A stretch of 12,845 bases of DNA from Accumulibacter sp964428215 (GTDB lineage: Bacteria > Pseudomonadota > Gammaproteobacteria > Burkholderiales > Rhodocyclaceae). Where the stretch lies: NCBI GenBank assembly GCA_964428215.1, contig CAYRXO010000099.1:1-12845 (forward strand). The letters run 5' to 3'. Positions 7,311-12,845 of the stretch are shown here, one piece after another. The position numbers and the translations under genes were made by a program. Within the stretch, counting starts at the first letter, position 1. Every line of letters begins with the position of its first letter. The notes beneath the pieces were generated by a model. It had not been told where the DNA came from. It did no database searches and saw only the letters and a list, made by a program, of their open reading frames with translations.

Positions 7311-7339
7311 TTTCCGTCATTCAGCTTCTGGCGGATAAT
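7311..7339 (+). promoter_or_regulatory. Weak candidate promoter for the b561-YceI operon
   Basis: TTTCCG (7311-7316) and GATAAT (7334-7339) are 17 bases apart; the -10 matches five of six positions and the -35 only three. It lies in the 232-base gap after hemH and would give a leader of about 90 bases before the b561 ATG. No clear regulator site is recognised. Confidence 0.3.
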
Positions 7340-7368
7340 TCAACGGCTTTCGTTTAACAGGTCGCGTG

Positions 7369-7392
7369 GTGTCGACTCAGCGACACGTTTTG
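7369..7392 (+). terminator. Weak terminator-like hairpin between hemH and b561
   Basis: A 6-bp stem, GTGTCG (7369-7374) with CGACAC (7381-7386), has a 6-base loop and is followed by GTTTTG. Stem and T-run are short, so termination would be poor. It could equally be an operator or leader hairpin for the gene starting at 7436. Confidence 0.25.
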
Positions 7393-7435
7393 CCGACCAG
7401 TTGCTGCCTGTACATCGTCGATAAAGGAATCTCTC

Positions 7436-7981
7436 ATGTTTGCTCCGCGTTACACCAGCACCGCCTTGTGGTTGCACTGGCTGATGGCCCTGTTACTGGC
7501 CGCTCTGTTCGTCGTCGGGCTGTACATGGTCGATCTGCCCCTGTCACCACAGAAACTGAAAATTTATTCCTGGCATAAATGGGCTGGCGTCACCGCCTTT
7601 CTGCTGGTGCTGTTGCGGCTGGCCTGGCGTATCGGCCATCCGGCCCCAACCTTGCCAGCAAGCATGCCCAGATGGCAGAAATCGGCCGCGCATGGCCTGC
7701 ACCACCTGCTTTACCTGCTGATGATCGCCATTCCGCTTTCCGGCTGGCTGATGAGTTCAGCGAAGGGATTTCAGACCGTCTATTTCGGCGTACTGCCTCT
7801 GCCGGATTTGCTGGCCAAGAATAAGGATCTGGGCAAGACGCTTGAGGAGGTGCACGAAATCCTGGCCAACGGGCTGGCCTTATTGGTCCTTGCCCATATC
7901 GCGGCGGCTTTGAAGCACCACTTTCTCGACCGCGACGACGTTCTGTCCCGGATGCTGCCTTTTCTCGCCCGTAACCGCTGA
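7436..7981 (+). CDS. Cytochrome b561 (CybB-type)
   Basis: This is a four-helix inner-membrane di-heme b protein thought to pass electrons between quinol and other acceptors; CybB-type members act as superoxide:ubiquinone oxidoreductases. The 181-residue product has four hydrophobic segments (about 12-32, 50-64, 88-106 and 142-158). Its histidines fall at CybB-like spacing: His14 in helix 1 (ALWLHWLMA), His47 (SWHKWAG), His140 (EEVHEIL) and His154 (LAHIAAALKHH). The IPLSGW motif in helix 3 is also typical. AAGGA lies about 8 bases before the ATG. Two yceI-like genes follow at gaps of 21 and 25 bases. Pairing of b561 with YceI proteins is widespread and suggests a shared role around quinones or other isoprenoids in the envelope. 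Confidence 0.93.
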   Translation: MFAPRYTSTALWLHWLMALLLAALFVVGLYMVDLPLSPQKLKIYSWHKWAGVTAFLLVLLRLAWRIGHPAPTLPASMPRWQKSAAHGLHHLLYLLMIAIPLSGWLMSSAKGFQTVYFGVLPLPDLLAKNKDLGKTLEEVHEILANGLALLVLAHIAAALKHHFLDRDDVLSRMLPFLARNR

Positions 7982-8002
7982 TCCTCGTCTCAGGAGACCG
8001 CA

Positions 8003-8587
8003 ATGCGCATCTTGCACAATCTGCCGGGCGGCGCCTTCTGGCTGAGCCCCTTGGTGATCGTCTTTCTCAGCTCGGCGAATGCCGCCGAATTCGGCACCTT
8101 GCAGGCGGAGAAGAGCAGTCTGACCTTCGTCTCGAAACAGATGGGGGTGCCGATGGACGGCCGATTCAAGAAATTCAGCGCCAACATCGCATTCGACACG
8201 GCGAAGCCGACCGCTGCCAGCGCCCGATTCGAACTGGATCTTTCCAGCGTCGATGCCGGCTCGAGCGATGCCGACAACGAAGTGGTCGGCAAGCCCTGGT
8301 TCAACGTCAAGGCCTTTCCGACCGCCACTTTTGTCTCATCGGCCGTCCGCCCATTGTCTGGCGATCGCTATGAACTTTCCGGCAAATTGACGATCAAGGG
8401 CAAGACACAGGATCTCGTGACACCGTTTACATTCCGCCAGGAAGGTAATTCGGGGATTTTTGACGGCGTATTCATCCTCAAACGGCTCGATTTCGCCGTC
8501 GGTGACGGCATCTGGTCGGACGTCGCCACGGTCGCCAACGAAGTAAATATCAAGTTCCACCTGGTCGCCACCGCGACGCGCAAATAA
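8003..8587 (+). CDS. Secreted YceI-like lipid-binding protein, first copy
   Basis: YceI proteins are periplasmic lipocalin-like barrels that bind polyisoprenoid chains such as octaprenyl compounds. The 194-residue product has a signal peptide with a hydrophobic core (about 12-27) and a likely cut after ANA. The mature part follows the YceI pattern: LTFVSKQMGVPMDGRF, then a KPWFNVKAFPTATF segment, YELSGKLTIKGKTQDL, and a VANEVNIKFHL final strand. It lacks the His-Ser and His pair seen in the second copy (the N-terminal strand reads EKSSLTFVSKQMG), so its pocket chemistry probably differs. GGAGA lies about 7 bases before the ATG. It lies 21 bases after b561 and 25 before the second yceI, an operon. 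I associate this diverged type with b561 genes; its ligand is unknown. Confidence 0.88.
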   Translation: MRILHNLPGGAFWLSPLVIVFLSSANAAEFGTLQAEKSSLTFVSKQMGVPMDGRFKKFSANIAFDTAKPTAASARFELDLSSVDAGSSDADNEVVGKPWFNVKAFPTATFVSSAVRPLSGDRYELSGKLTIKGKTQDLVTPFTFRQEGNSGIFDGVFILKRLDFAVGDGIWSDVATVANEVNIKFHLVATATRK

Positions 8588-8612
8588 CCCGCACCAACCA
8601 CAGGAGAGCCCC

Positions 8613-9185
8613 ATGAAAAAAATCGCTTTCGCTTCGCTCGCTGCGCTGATGCTGCTCGACGCGCCTGCTTTTGCCGAACCGGTCACTTACGTCATCGAAC
8701 CGACCCATAGTTACCCGCGTTTCGAATACAGCCACCTCGGCTTTTCGAATCAGGTGCAACGTTTCAACAAAACTTCCGGCACCATCGTTCTCGACCGCGC
8801 GGCACGCAACGCATCGGTTGACATCAGCATCGACGCCCGCTCGGTTGATACCGGCTACAGCCTGTTCAACGAACATCTGCAAGGGGAAGACTTTCTCGAT
8901 ACGGCGCGTTATCCGACGATCACCTACCGCTCGACGGCTGTCAAATTCGAGGGCGACAAACCGGTCAGCATCGACGGCAATCTGACGATCAAGGGCATCA
9001 GCCGACCGGTCACACTGACGATCACCTCGTTCCAGCAAATGCCGCATCCGATGTTCAAGAAGGACACCATCGGCGCCAACGCCGTTGCCAAAATCAAGCG
9101 TTCCGATTTCAACGCCGGCAAGCATGCCCCATACGTCAGCGACGAGTTGACGCTGACCTTTGCCGTCGAGGCGCTCAAACAATAA
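8613..9185 (+). CDS. Secreted YceI-like lipid-binding protein, second copy
   Basis: This is a canonical YceI family protein of 190 residues. The signal peptide MKKIAFASLAALMLL is followed by a likely cut after AFA. The mature N-terminus contains the classic IEPTHSYPRFEYSHLGF segment with its two histidines. Next come an IDARSVDTG stretch, a DFLDTARYPTITYRS strand, the GNLTIKGISRPVTL hairpin, and a closing NAGKHAPYVSDELTL segment. Known relatives bind polyisoprenoids in the periplasm. GGAGAG lies about 5 bases before the ATG. It is third in the b561-yceI-yceI unit. It is only distantly similar to the first copy, so this is an old duplication or separate recruitment rather than a recent tandem repeat. 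Confidence 0.92.
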   Translation: MKKIAFASLAALMLLDAPAFAEPVTYVIEPTHSYPRFEYSHLGFSNQVQRFNKTSGTIVLDRAARNASVDISIDARSVDTGYSLFNEHLQGEDFLDTARYPTITYRSTAVKFEGDKPVSIDGNLTIKGISRPVTLTITSFQQMPHPMFKKDTIGANAVAKIKRSDFNAGKHAPYVSDELTLTFAVEALKQ

Positions 9186-9239
9186 TCCGGGCAGGCGCAA
9201 CCTCTCGTCTGCCACCCCTCTTTCAATCAGGCAATTGTC

Positions 9240-9827
9240 ATGAACACTCTTGATTCCAATGCGCTGGGCCAACTCTTCTCTTTGGCGCGTACCCACAATG
9301 GCTTTGCCAGCGAACCAATTCCCGAGGCCACGCTACGCCATCTCTACGACCTGATGAAGTGGGGTCCGACGTCGATGAATTGCCAACCTGCACGTCTGGT
9401 ATTCGTCGTATCTCCGGAAGCGAAACAACGGCTAACGGCAACACTTTCACCTGGCAACGTCGAGAAGACGCTGGCCGCTCCGGTGACGGTCATCGTCGCC
9501 AGTGACAGCCGATTCTACGACCACCTGCCGACGCAGTTCCCCGCTTACGACGCCCGACCGATGTTCGCCGGCAATGCCGAACTGGCAAACGACACGGCAA
9601 TGCGTAACAGTTCGTTGCAAGGCGGCTACCTGATTCTGGCAGCGCGCGCCCTGGGTCTGGATTGCGGTCCGATGTCGGGATTCGACGCCGAGAAAGTCAA
9701 TGCAGCGTTCTTTCCCGATGGACGCTTCCGTGTCAATTTCCTGTGCAATCTCGGTATCGGCGATCCGGACAAACTTTTTCCGCGCGGACCGCGCTTGGCT
9801 TTTGAGGAAACTTGTCAGATCGTGTAA
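9240..9827 (+). CDS. Nitroreductase family protein, RutE/HadB type
   Basis: Members are FMN-dependent NAD(P)H oxidoreductases; RutE reduces malonic semialdehyde in pyrimidine degradation, but many homologues have unknown substrates. The 195-residue product has the expected length. It has the opening ALGQLFSLARTHNGF, the flavin-site KWGPTSMNCQPARLVFV segment (about 40-56), the NSSLQGGYLILAARALGLDCGPMSGFD segment (about 122-148), and the closing FLCNLGIGDPDKLFPRGPRL. No other rut genes are near, so pyrimidine catabolism is not supported by context. It follows the second yceI by 54 bases on the same strand and may be read through from that operon. The strong terminator begins right after its stop codon. 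The family is sure; the substrate is not. Confidence 0.9.
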   Translation: MNTLDSNALGQLFSLARTHNGFASEPIPEATLRHLYDLMKWGPTSMNCQPARLVFVVSPEAKQRLTATLSPGNVEKTLAAPVTVIVASDSRFYDHLPTQFPAYDARPMFAGNAELANDTAMRNSSLQGGYLILAARALGLDCGPMSGFDAEKVNAAFFPDGRFRVNFLCNLGIGDPDKLFPRGPRLAFEETCQIV

Positions 9828-9828
9828 T

Positions 9829-9856
9829 GAAAAACGGCGCCGCGGCGCCGTTTTTC
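9829..9856. terminator. Perfect bidirectional rho-independent terminator
   Basis: The 28 bases form a perfect palindrome: GAAAAA, then CGGCGCCG and its mirror CGGCGCCG, then TTTTTC. The GC stem is followed by five T on either strand. It begins two bases after the nitroreductase stop (TAA 9825-9827) and lies 17 bases beyond the OmpA-lipoprotein stop, so it ends both convergent units. Confidence 0.93.
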
Positions 9857-9873
9857 ATGTCCACTCTGAAGGT

Positions 9874-10557
9874 TCAGGAGGCCGGCGGACGTACGAAGAT
9901 TTCGACGCGACGATTCTGCGCCCGTCCTTCTTCCGTCGCGTTTGATGCAATCGGTTCGTCTTGACCGCGGCCCGTCTGTTGCAAACGCATCGGATCGACA
10001 CCACGGCTGACCAGATAATTGGCCACCGAACGGGCTCGCTCTGCGGAAAGTCGGCGGTTGCCCTCGGCCGTTCCGGTGCTGTCGGTATGGCCGGTCACTG
10101 TCGCGGTCAGGCCGCAATATTCCTTGATCGTACCGGCCACCGAATCGAGCGTGCTGGCGAACGCAGGACTGATGGTCGCGCTGCCGGTGCTGAACATCAC
10201 CGAGCCGGGAATGTTCAGCTTGACCGATCCGTCGTTCTGCTCGGTCATACCGATCATCTTGTTATATTGCGACCCGGCCAGACCACCGGCCAATGCGCCA
10301 AGCAGCAATCCATTGCGCGTACCTACCGACGAACGGTCGGCGACACTACGGCCAACCACCGCGCCCAACACACCACCGGCAACGGCGCCGATCGCCGCAT
10401 TGGTGGTATTGCTATTGGCCGAGGTGGTCTGTGTCCCACCCAATGGTTTGCAGCCGCCCGGTCCGGTGGACGACGCCTGTTGCTGCGGCACAGTATTACA
10501 GGCGGCAAGCGCCACGGCAGTCAATGAAATGACGGCAAATCGATGCAGTTGCTTCAT
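9874..10557 (-). CDS. OmpA-domain outer-membrane lipoprotein with glycine-zipper segment
   Basis: This is a predicted outer-membrane lipoprotein that binds peptidoglycan and links membrane and wall. The 227-residue product has a lipoprotein signal peptide with lipobox LAAC and lipidated Cys20; the following Asn makes outer-membrane delivery likely. A glycine-zipper region lies at about 55-98 (AAIGAVAGGVLGAVVG and GALAGGLAGSQYNK) and may insert into the membrane. The C-terminal OmpA domain has TVTGHTDSTG, the LSAERARSVANYLVSRGV helix, TGRGQDEPI, and AQNRRVEIFV, which supply the Asp and Arg that hold diaminopimelate. It resembles YiaD-type proteins. GGAGGA lies about 6 bases before the ATG. It is transcribed alone, divergent from the TIR gene and convergent with the nitroreductase across a shared terminator. 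Upstream are a good promoter and a terminator-like hairpin. Confidence 0.93.
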   Translation of the reverse strand: MKQLHRFAVISLTAVALAACNTVPQQQASSTGPGGCKPLGGTQTTSANSNTTNAAIGAVAGGVLGAVVGRSVADRSSVGTRNGLLLGALAGGLAGSQYNKMIGMTEQNDGSVKLNIPGSVMFSTGSATISPAFASTLDSVAGTIKEYCGLTATVTGHTDSTGTAEGNRRLSAERARSVANYLVSRGVDPMRLQQTGRGQDEPIASNATEEGRAQNRRVEIFVRPPAS

Positions 10558-10571
10558 GTGGGTCCTCCGAG

Positions 10572-10593
10572 AAAAAAGACTGCGGTCGCAGCC
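10572..10593 (-). promoter_or_regulatory. Terminator-like hairpin in the OmpA-lipoprotein leader
   Basis: On the minus strand GGCTGC pairs with GCAGTC (one G-T pair) around the loop GACC, followed at once by six T residues and then the GGAGGA ribosome site. The layout resembles a short intrinsic terminator or attenuator, but the stem is only about 6 bp. It could instead simply influence ribosome access. Confidence 0.3.
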
Positions 10594-10610
10594 GAAAATA
10601 CAACAACCTC

Positions 10611-10640
10611 GTTTTAGCCTGTATCAACCGTCTGCGTCAA
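10611..10640 (-). promoter_or_regulatory. Candidate sigma-70 promoter for the OmpA lipoprotein
   Basis: On the minus strand TTGACG (10635-10640, five of six matches) and TAAAAC (10611-10616, four of six) are separated by 18 bases. The predicted start near 10604 gives a leader of about 45 bases that contains the hairpin at 10578-10593. This is the best-looking -35 in the window. Confidence 0.5.
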
Positions 10641-10798
10641 GCGCGAAATCTGCGCCGTATTGTGTTTCACGTCTGGCAAATTCGCTTTCAGCAGCAGAAT
10701 TCGCGGTAACCTGCACGCTATTCAGGGACGAGAAAAGTCAGCCAGTACAAAACCAACAGCGCTCGAAACGGCAAATGGCTGACAATCCGGGGAAAAAG

Positions 10799-11986
10799 AT
10801 GGCCGATATATTCCTTTCCTATCGCCGCCGTGACAGTCAAAGCGCGACTGGTCGTCTGGCTGATCGGCTGACTGCCCATTTTGGTGCGGCACGCGTTTTC
10901 CTCGATCACGACTCGATCGTTTCCGGAGATGATTTTGCTGAAGCAATCCGGCGCGCCATCGGCACCTCGGTCGTCGTGCTGGTGGTCATCGGACCGGATT
11001 GGCTGGATGCGCGCAATGCTGAAGGTCGTCGACGTCTCGACGATCCGAACGATTTTGTCAGACAGGAGATTGAAGCGGCACTGGCTGGCAGTGTGCCGAC
11101 CATTCCGTTACTGGTCGAAGGGGCCGTGATGCCTGCCGACCATGCCGTTCCCGCCACCCTGGCCGAATTTACCCGCTGTCAAGCCATCGAACTCTCGGAA
11201 ACCCGCTGGCAATATGATGTCGACCGGCTGGTCGCCACCTTGCAGGCGCGCTTTGCTATTGAATCAGACCTGCCGAACCCTTTGACATCCCCCGGCAGCG
11301 ACGCGCAGATCAACCTCTTTGCCCGCCTGGCGCTCGATCTGCTCGAACTCGCCGCGCATCCGACACGCCTGATCGCCCGCCAGCAGACCAGTCACGCCCT
11401 GGACCACGTGCGTGCCTTCACTTTCCTGCTCGCCGCCTTGCTGCTCGGCAATTTCGCTTTTCTACAGGCGCTGGCTACGGACACGCTGATCGAGTGGACG
11501 GTCGCTGGGGTGATTCTCGGCCTGTTAACGGTCACCGTGCTGGCCATCCTGCTGACCATCGCCTGGCGTATTGCCGCTGTGCGTATCGAATTCCGTCAGG
11601 TGACGTTGATATTGTCCTATTTCTACGCCGGCACCTGGATCGGCTTTTGTGCCGGCGCCTTGTTGGCGGTGATGGGTATACAACTGATCGCTCCGGACAC
11701 GTTCAGCCAATATCTGGCGATCATGCGTGCTGAGCAGCCGTTTCCGCAACGGATGGCTACCGCGCGTGTTCTTCTCGAAAACGCCCTGCATGGCGCTGCC
11801 GCTGCCATGTTTTTCATTGCCTGCCTGATCTGGGCGGTGACTACCGCCTGGGCGGTGGTCGCCTGGGGCGCTTTTCGTATCAGTTTTGGCTGCAGCCTGG
11901 TCAAGGCCGTGCTGGCAACGAGCCTTTGGTTGCTGATGCTTTTCGGGATCAGTCAACTGACGGTCATGGTCGGTCGCAGCTTATAA
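10799..11986 (+). CDS. TIR-domain protein with C-terminal multi-helix membrane region
   Basis: The 395-residue product fuses a cytoplasmic TIR domain (about 1-152) to five predicted membrane helices (about 206-226, 234-256, 270-297, 333-358 and 368-391). The TIR part shows ADIFLSYRRRDS at 2-13, VFLDHDSI at 33-40, the VVVLVVIGPDWL strand, and NDFVRQEIEAAL with Glu90 at the position of the catalytic Glu of NAD-cleaving TIRs such as SARM1. Known bacterial TIR effectors cleave NAD or make cyclic ADP-ribose signals, often in phage defence; activity here is inferred. The ATG at 10799 is chosen for the GGGG seven to ten bases upstream and the typical MADIFLSYRR start; ATG 10775 would add eight residues. 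Base composition matches the neighbours. No partner gene is seen: the flanks are an OmpA lipoprotein and a cobalamin enzyme. The family is sure; the role is not. Confidence 0.9.
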   Translation: MADIFLSYRRRDSQSATGRLADRLTAHFGAARVFLDHDSIVSGDDFAEAIRRAIGTSVVVLVVIGPDWLDARNAEGRRRLDDPNDFVRQEIEAALAGSVPTIPLLVEGAVMPADHAVPATLAEFTRCQAIELSETRWQYDVDRLVATLQARFAIESDLPNPLTSPGSDAQINLFARLALDLLELAAHPTRLIARQQTSHALDHVRAFTFLLAALLLGNFAFLQALATDTLIEWTVAGVILGLLTVTVLAILLTIAWRIAAVRIEFRQVTLILSYFYAGTWIGFCAGALLAVMGIQLIAPDTFSQYLAIMRAEQPFPQRMATARVLLENALHGAAAAMFFIACLIWAVTTAWAVVAWGAFRISFGCSLVKAVLATSLWLLMLFGISQLTVMVGRSL

Positions 11987-12000
11987 GCAGAAAGCTGCCA

Positions 12001-12019
12001 AGCAGACTCCAAGTCTGCT
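12001..12019. terminator. Hairpin between the convergent TIR and adenosyltransferase genes
   Basis: AGCAGACT (12001-12008) and AGTCTGCT (12012-12019) form a perfect 8-bp stem with a 3-base loop, 15 bases after the TIR stop and about 80 beyond the adenosyltransferase stop. T-tracts are short on both sides (CTTG on plus, CTTTCT further out on minus). A weak bidirectional terminator is the simplest reading. Confidence 0.5.
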
Positions 12020-12098
12020 CTTGCAGGCGTCGCGAATGCGAACTGGAAAGGTACGCGGGCTGCGGGGTATTGCCGACAGATGAAAAACGCCCTGTCCC

Positions 12099-12659
12099 TC
12101 AGACCTGATTGCGGTTCTTTCCCTGCACCCACAATACGTCGGCACAAGCGGCCGCCTGATTCAACGCCCGCCCGAGAACGAACAGCAAATCCGAAAGACG
12201 ATTCAGATATTTGCGCGCATGATCGGCAACGGTTTCACTGTTCGCCAACTGCACGATCTGTCGTTCGGCGCGCCGGCAGACGGTGCGCGCCAGATGCGCC
12301 AGGGCTGCCGCGCGCGTGCCGCCGGGAAGAATGAAATCCTTCAAGGGGCTCAGATCGGCATTGAAGTGTTCAACCAGTTCCTCAAGGCGTTCGATTTGCG
12401 ACTCGTTGATCATGGTCATCCCCGGAATGCACAATTCGCCGCCGAGATCGAACAGGTCGTGTTGAATGCCGGTCAAAGCCTGACGAATGTCTTCCGGCAT
12501 CGTTTCAGTGAGCAGAACACCGATCGTCGAGTTCAATTCGTCGACCTGCCCCATGGTCTCGATGCGCAAGCAGTCCTTGCTGACCCGTGTGCCGTCGCCA
12601 AGACCGGTCGTCCCTGCGTCGCCGGTGCGGGTGACGATTTTCGATAGCCGATTACCCAT
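12099..12659 (-). CDS. PduO-type ATP:cob(I)alamin adenosyltransferase
   Basis: This enzyme transfers the adenosyl group of ATP to cob(I)alamin to make coenzyme B12. The 186-residue product has normal PduO-family length and its key motifs: the ATP-binding TRTGDAGTTGLGDG at 10-23; RIETMGQVDELNS just after; CRRAERQIV at about 128-136, with the conserved Arg/Glu pair; and YLNRLSDLLFVLGR from about 151. It is a five-helix-bundle cytoplasmic trimer in known relatives. The ATG at 12659 is chosen for the GAGGA about 8 bases upstream; an in-frame ATG at 12677 would add six residues without a ribosome site. It has its own consensus -10 upstream and converges on the TIR gene. No other cobalamin gene is visible, so it may serve salvage or a distant B12-dependent enzyme. 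Confidence 0.95.
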   Translation of the reverse strand: MGNRLSKIVTRTGDAGTTGLGDGTRVSKDCLRIETMGQVDELNSTIGVLLTETMPEDIRQALTGIQHDLFDLGGELCIPGMTMINESQIERLEELVEHFNADLSPLKDFILPGGTRAAALAHLARTVCRRAERQIVQLANSETVADHARKYLNRLSDLLFVLGRALNQAAACADVLWVQGKNRNQV

Positions 12660-12685
12660 GTCTGAATCCTCGAACAAGAGCGCCG

Positions 12686-12715
12686 ATTATAGCCGATGCG
12701 GCCGATCCGTCTCGA
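12686..12715 (-). promoter_or_regulatory. Candidate promoter of the adenosyltransferase gene
   Basis: On the minus strand a perfect TATAAT (12686-12691) is preceded by TCGAGA (12710-12715, four of six matches) at 18 bases. The predicted start near 12679 gives a leader of about 20 bases that includes the GAGGA ribosome site. The leader is too short to hold a cobalamin riboswitch. Confidence 0.55.
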
Positions 12716-12727
12716 AGCGGCCTGGCG

Positions 12728-12744
12728 GGCAAGACCATCTTGCC
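12728..12744. repeat. Perfect 7-bp hairpin after the partial gene
   Basis: GGCAAGA (12728-12734) and TCTTGCC (12738-12744) enclose a 3-base loop. It lies about 25 bases beyond the stop of the minus-strand gene at the window edge and could be its transcript end, but no T-tract follows on either strand. Confidence 0.35.
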
Positions 12745-12769
12745 GAACACCATCTGGTCGGCGAATGGC

Positions 12770-12845
12770 TTACCAGAATTTCCACCAGCGCTTCTTCTGC
12801 TTTTTCATGGCCAGATCGGATTCCTTGCTCCAGGCGGCATAGGTC
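12770..12845 (-). CDS. C-terminus of an unidentified protein (runs off window)
   Basis: A minus-strand frame enters from the right edge and ends at TAA 12770-12772, giving the last 24 residues. The tail reads SKESDLAMKKQKKRWWKFW, strongly basic and Trp-rich, which looks like a genuine protein end rather than random sequence. C/G-ending codons fit the neighbours. No family can be named from so short a piece. It lies 110 bases upstream of the adenosyltransferase on the same strand, but a consensus -10 between them argues for separate transcription. Confidence 0.5.
   Translation of the reverse strand, partial: TYAAWSKESDLAMKKQKKRWWKFW

Noticed and set aside
7204..7435. Small gene between hemH and b561
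   Set aside because: The only open plus-strand frame runs into b561 in another frame and has no ribosome site or recognisable content.
9961..10527. 188-codon plus-strand frame opposite the OmpA lipoprotein
   Set aside because: It is a shadow of a gene with clear lipobox and OmpA motifs and has no homology of its own that I can see.
10019..10798. In-frame upstream extension of the TIR protein by about 260 residues
   Set aside because: Most of it is antisense to the OmpA lipoprotein gene with no domain content; the TIR fold starts right after ATG 10799.
10641..10798. Sigma-54 type promoter before the TIR gene (TGGCAA near 10675)
   Set aside because: The required GC element at the fixed distance is missing.
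1..12845. CRISPR array, tRNA/rRNA genes, insertion sequences or prophage genes
   Set aside because: No regularly spaced repeats, cloverleaf-like sequences, transposase motifs or phage proteins were found on either strand.

Overview
The window looks like ordinary chromosome from a moderately GC-rich betaproteobacterium. The nadK-recN pair divergent from hrcA, with hemH directly behind hrcA, is an arrangement I associate with that class. A Rhodocyclales-like host is my best guess, but the sequence alone does not prove it.

Left end (1-1710): the minus strand carries thiS and the start of thiG (thiamine thiazole synthesis), then a 250-base stretch rich in perfect inverted repeats, then a 115-residue conserved-looking protein of unknown function. 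Bases 1081-1710 are gene-poor and more AT-rich, with only two weak minus-strand reading frames (32 and 71 codons).

Middle (1711-7203): a LysE/RhtB-type exporter converges on recN (DNA repair). recN lies behind nadK (NAD kinase) on the minus strand. hrcA (heat-shock repressor) is divergent from nadK and overlaps hemH (ferrochelatase) by one base.

Respiratory/envelope block (7436-9856, plus strand): a cytochrome b561, two different secreted YceI-like proteins and a RutE/HadB-type nitroreductase follow one another with short gaps. The block ends at a perfect 28-base palindromic terminator, shared with a convergent OmpA-domain lipoprotein gene (9874-10557, minus).

Right end (10799-12845): a single gene encodes an N-terminal TIR domain with the catalytic-type glutamate, joined to about five membrane helices. 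It is the most notable gene here: a candidate membrane-anchored NAD-consuming or signalling TIR protein with no recognisable defence partner beside it. It converges on a PduO-type cobalamin adenosyltransferase. The last bases hold the C-terminus of an unidentified basic, tryptophan-rich protein that runs off the window.

Most of the window is housekeeping. Points worth a second look are the TIR-membrane protein, the hairpin-rich stretch before thiS, the diverged b561/YceI pair, a terminator-like hairpin in the OmpA-lipoprotein leader, and the AT-rich small-ORF region.
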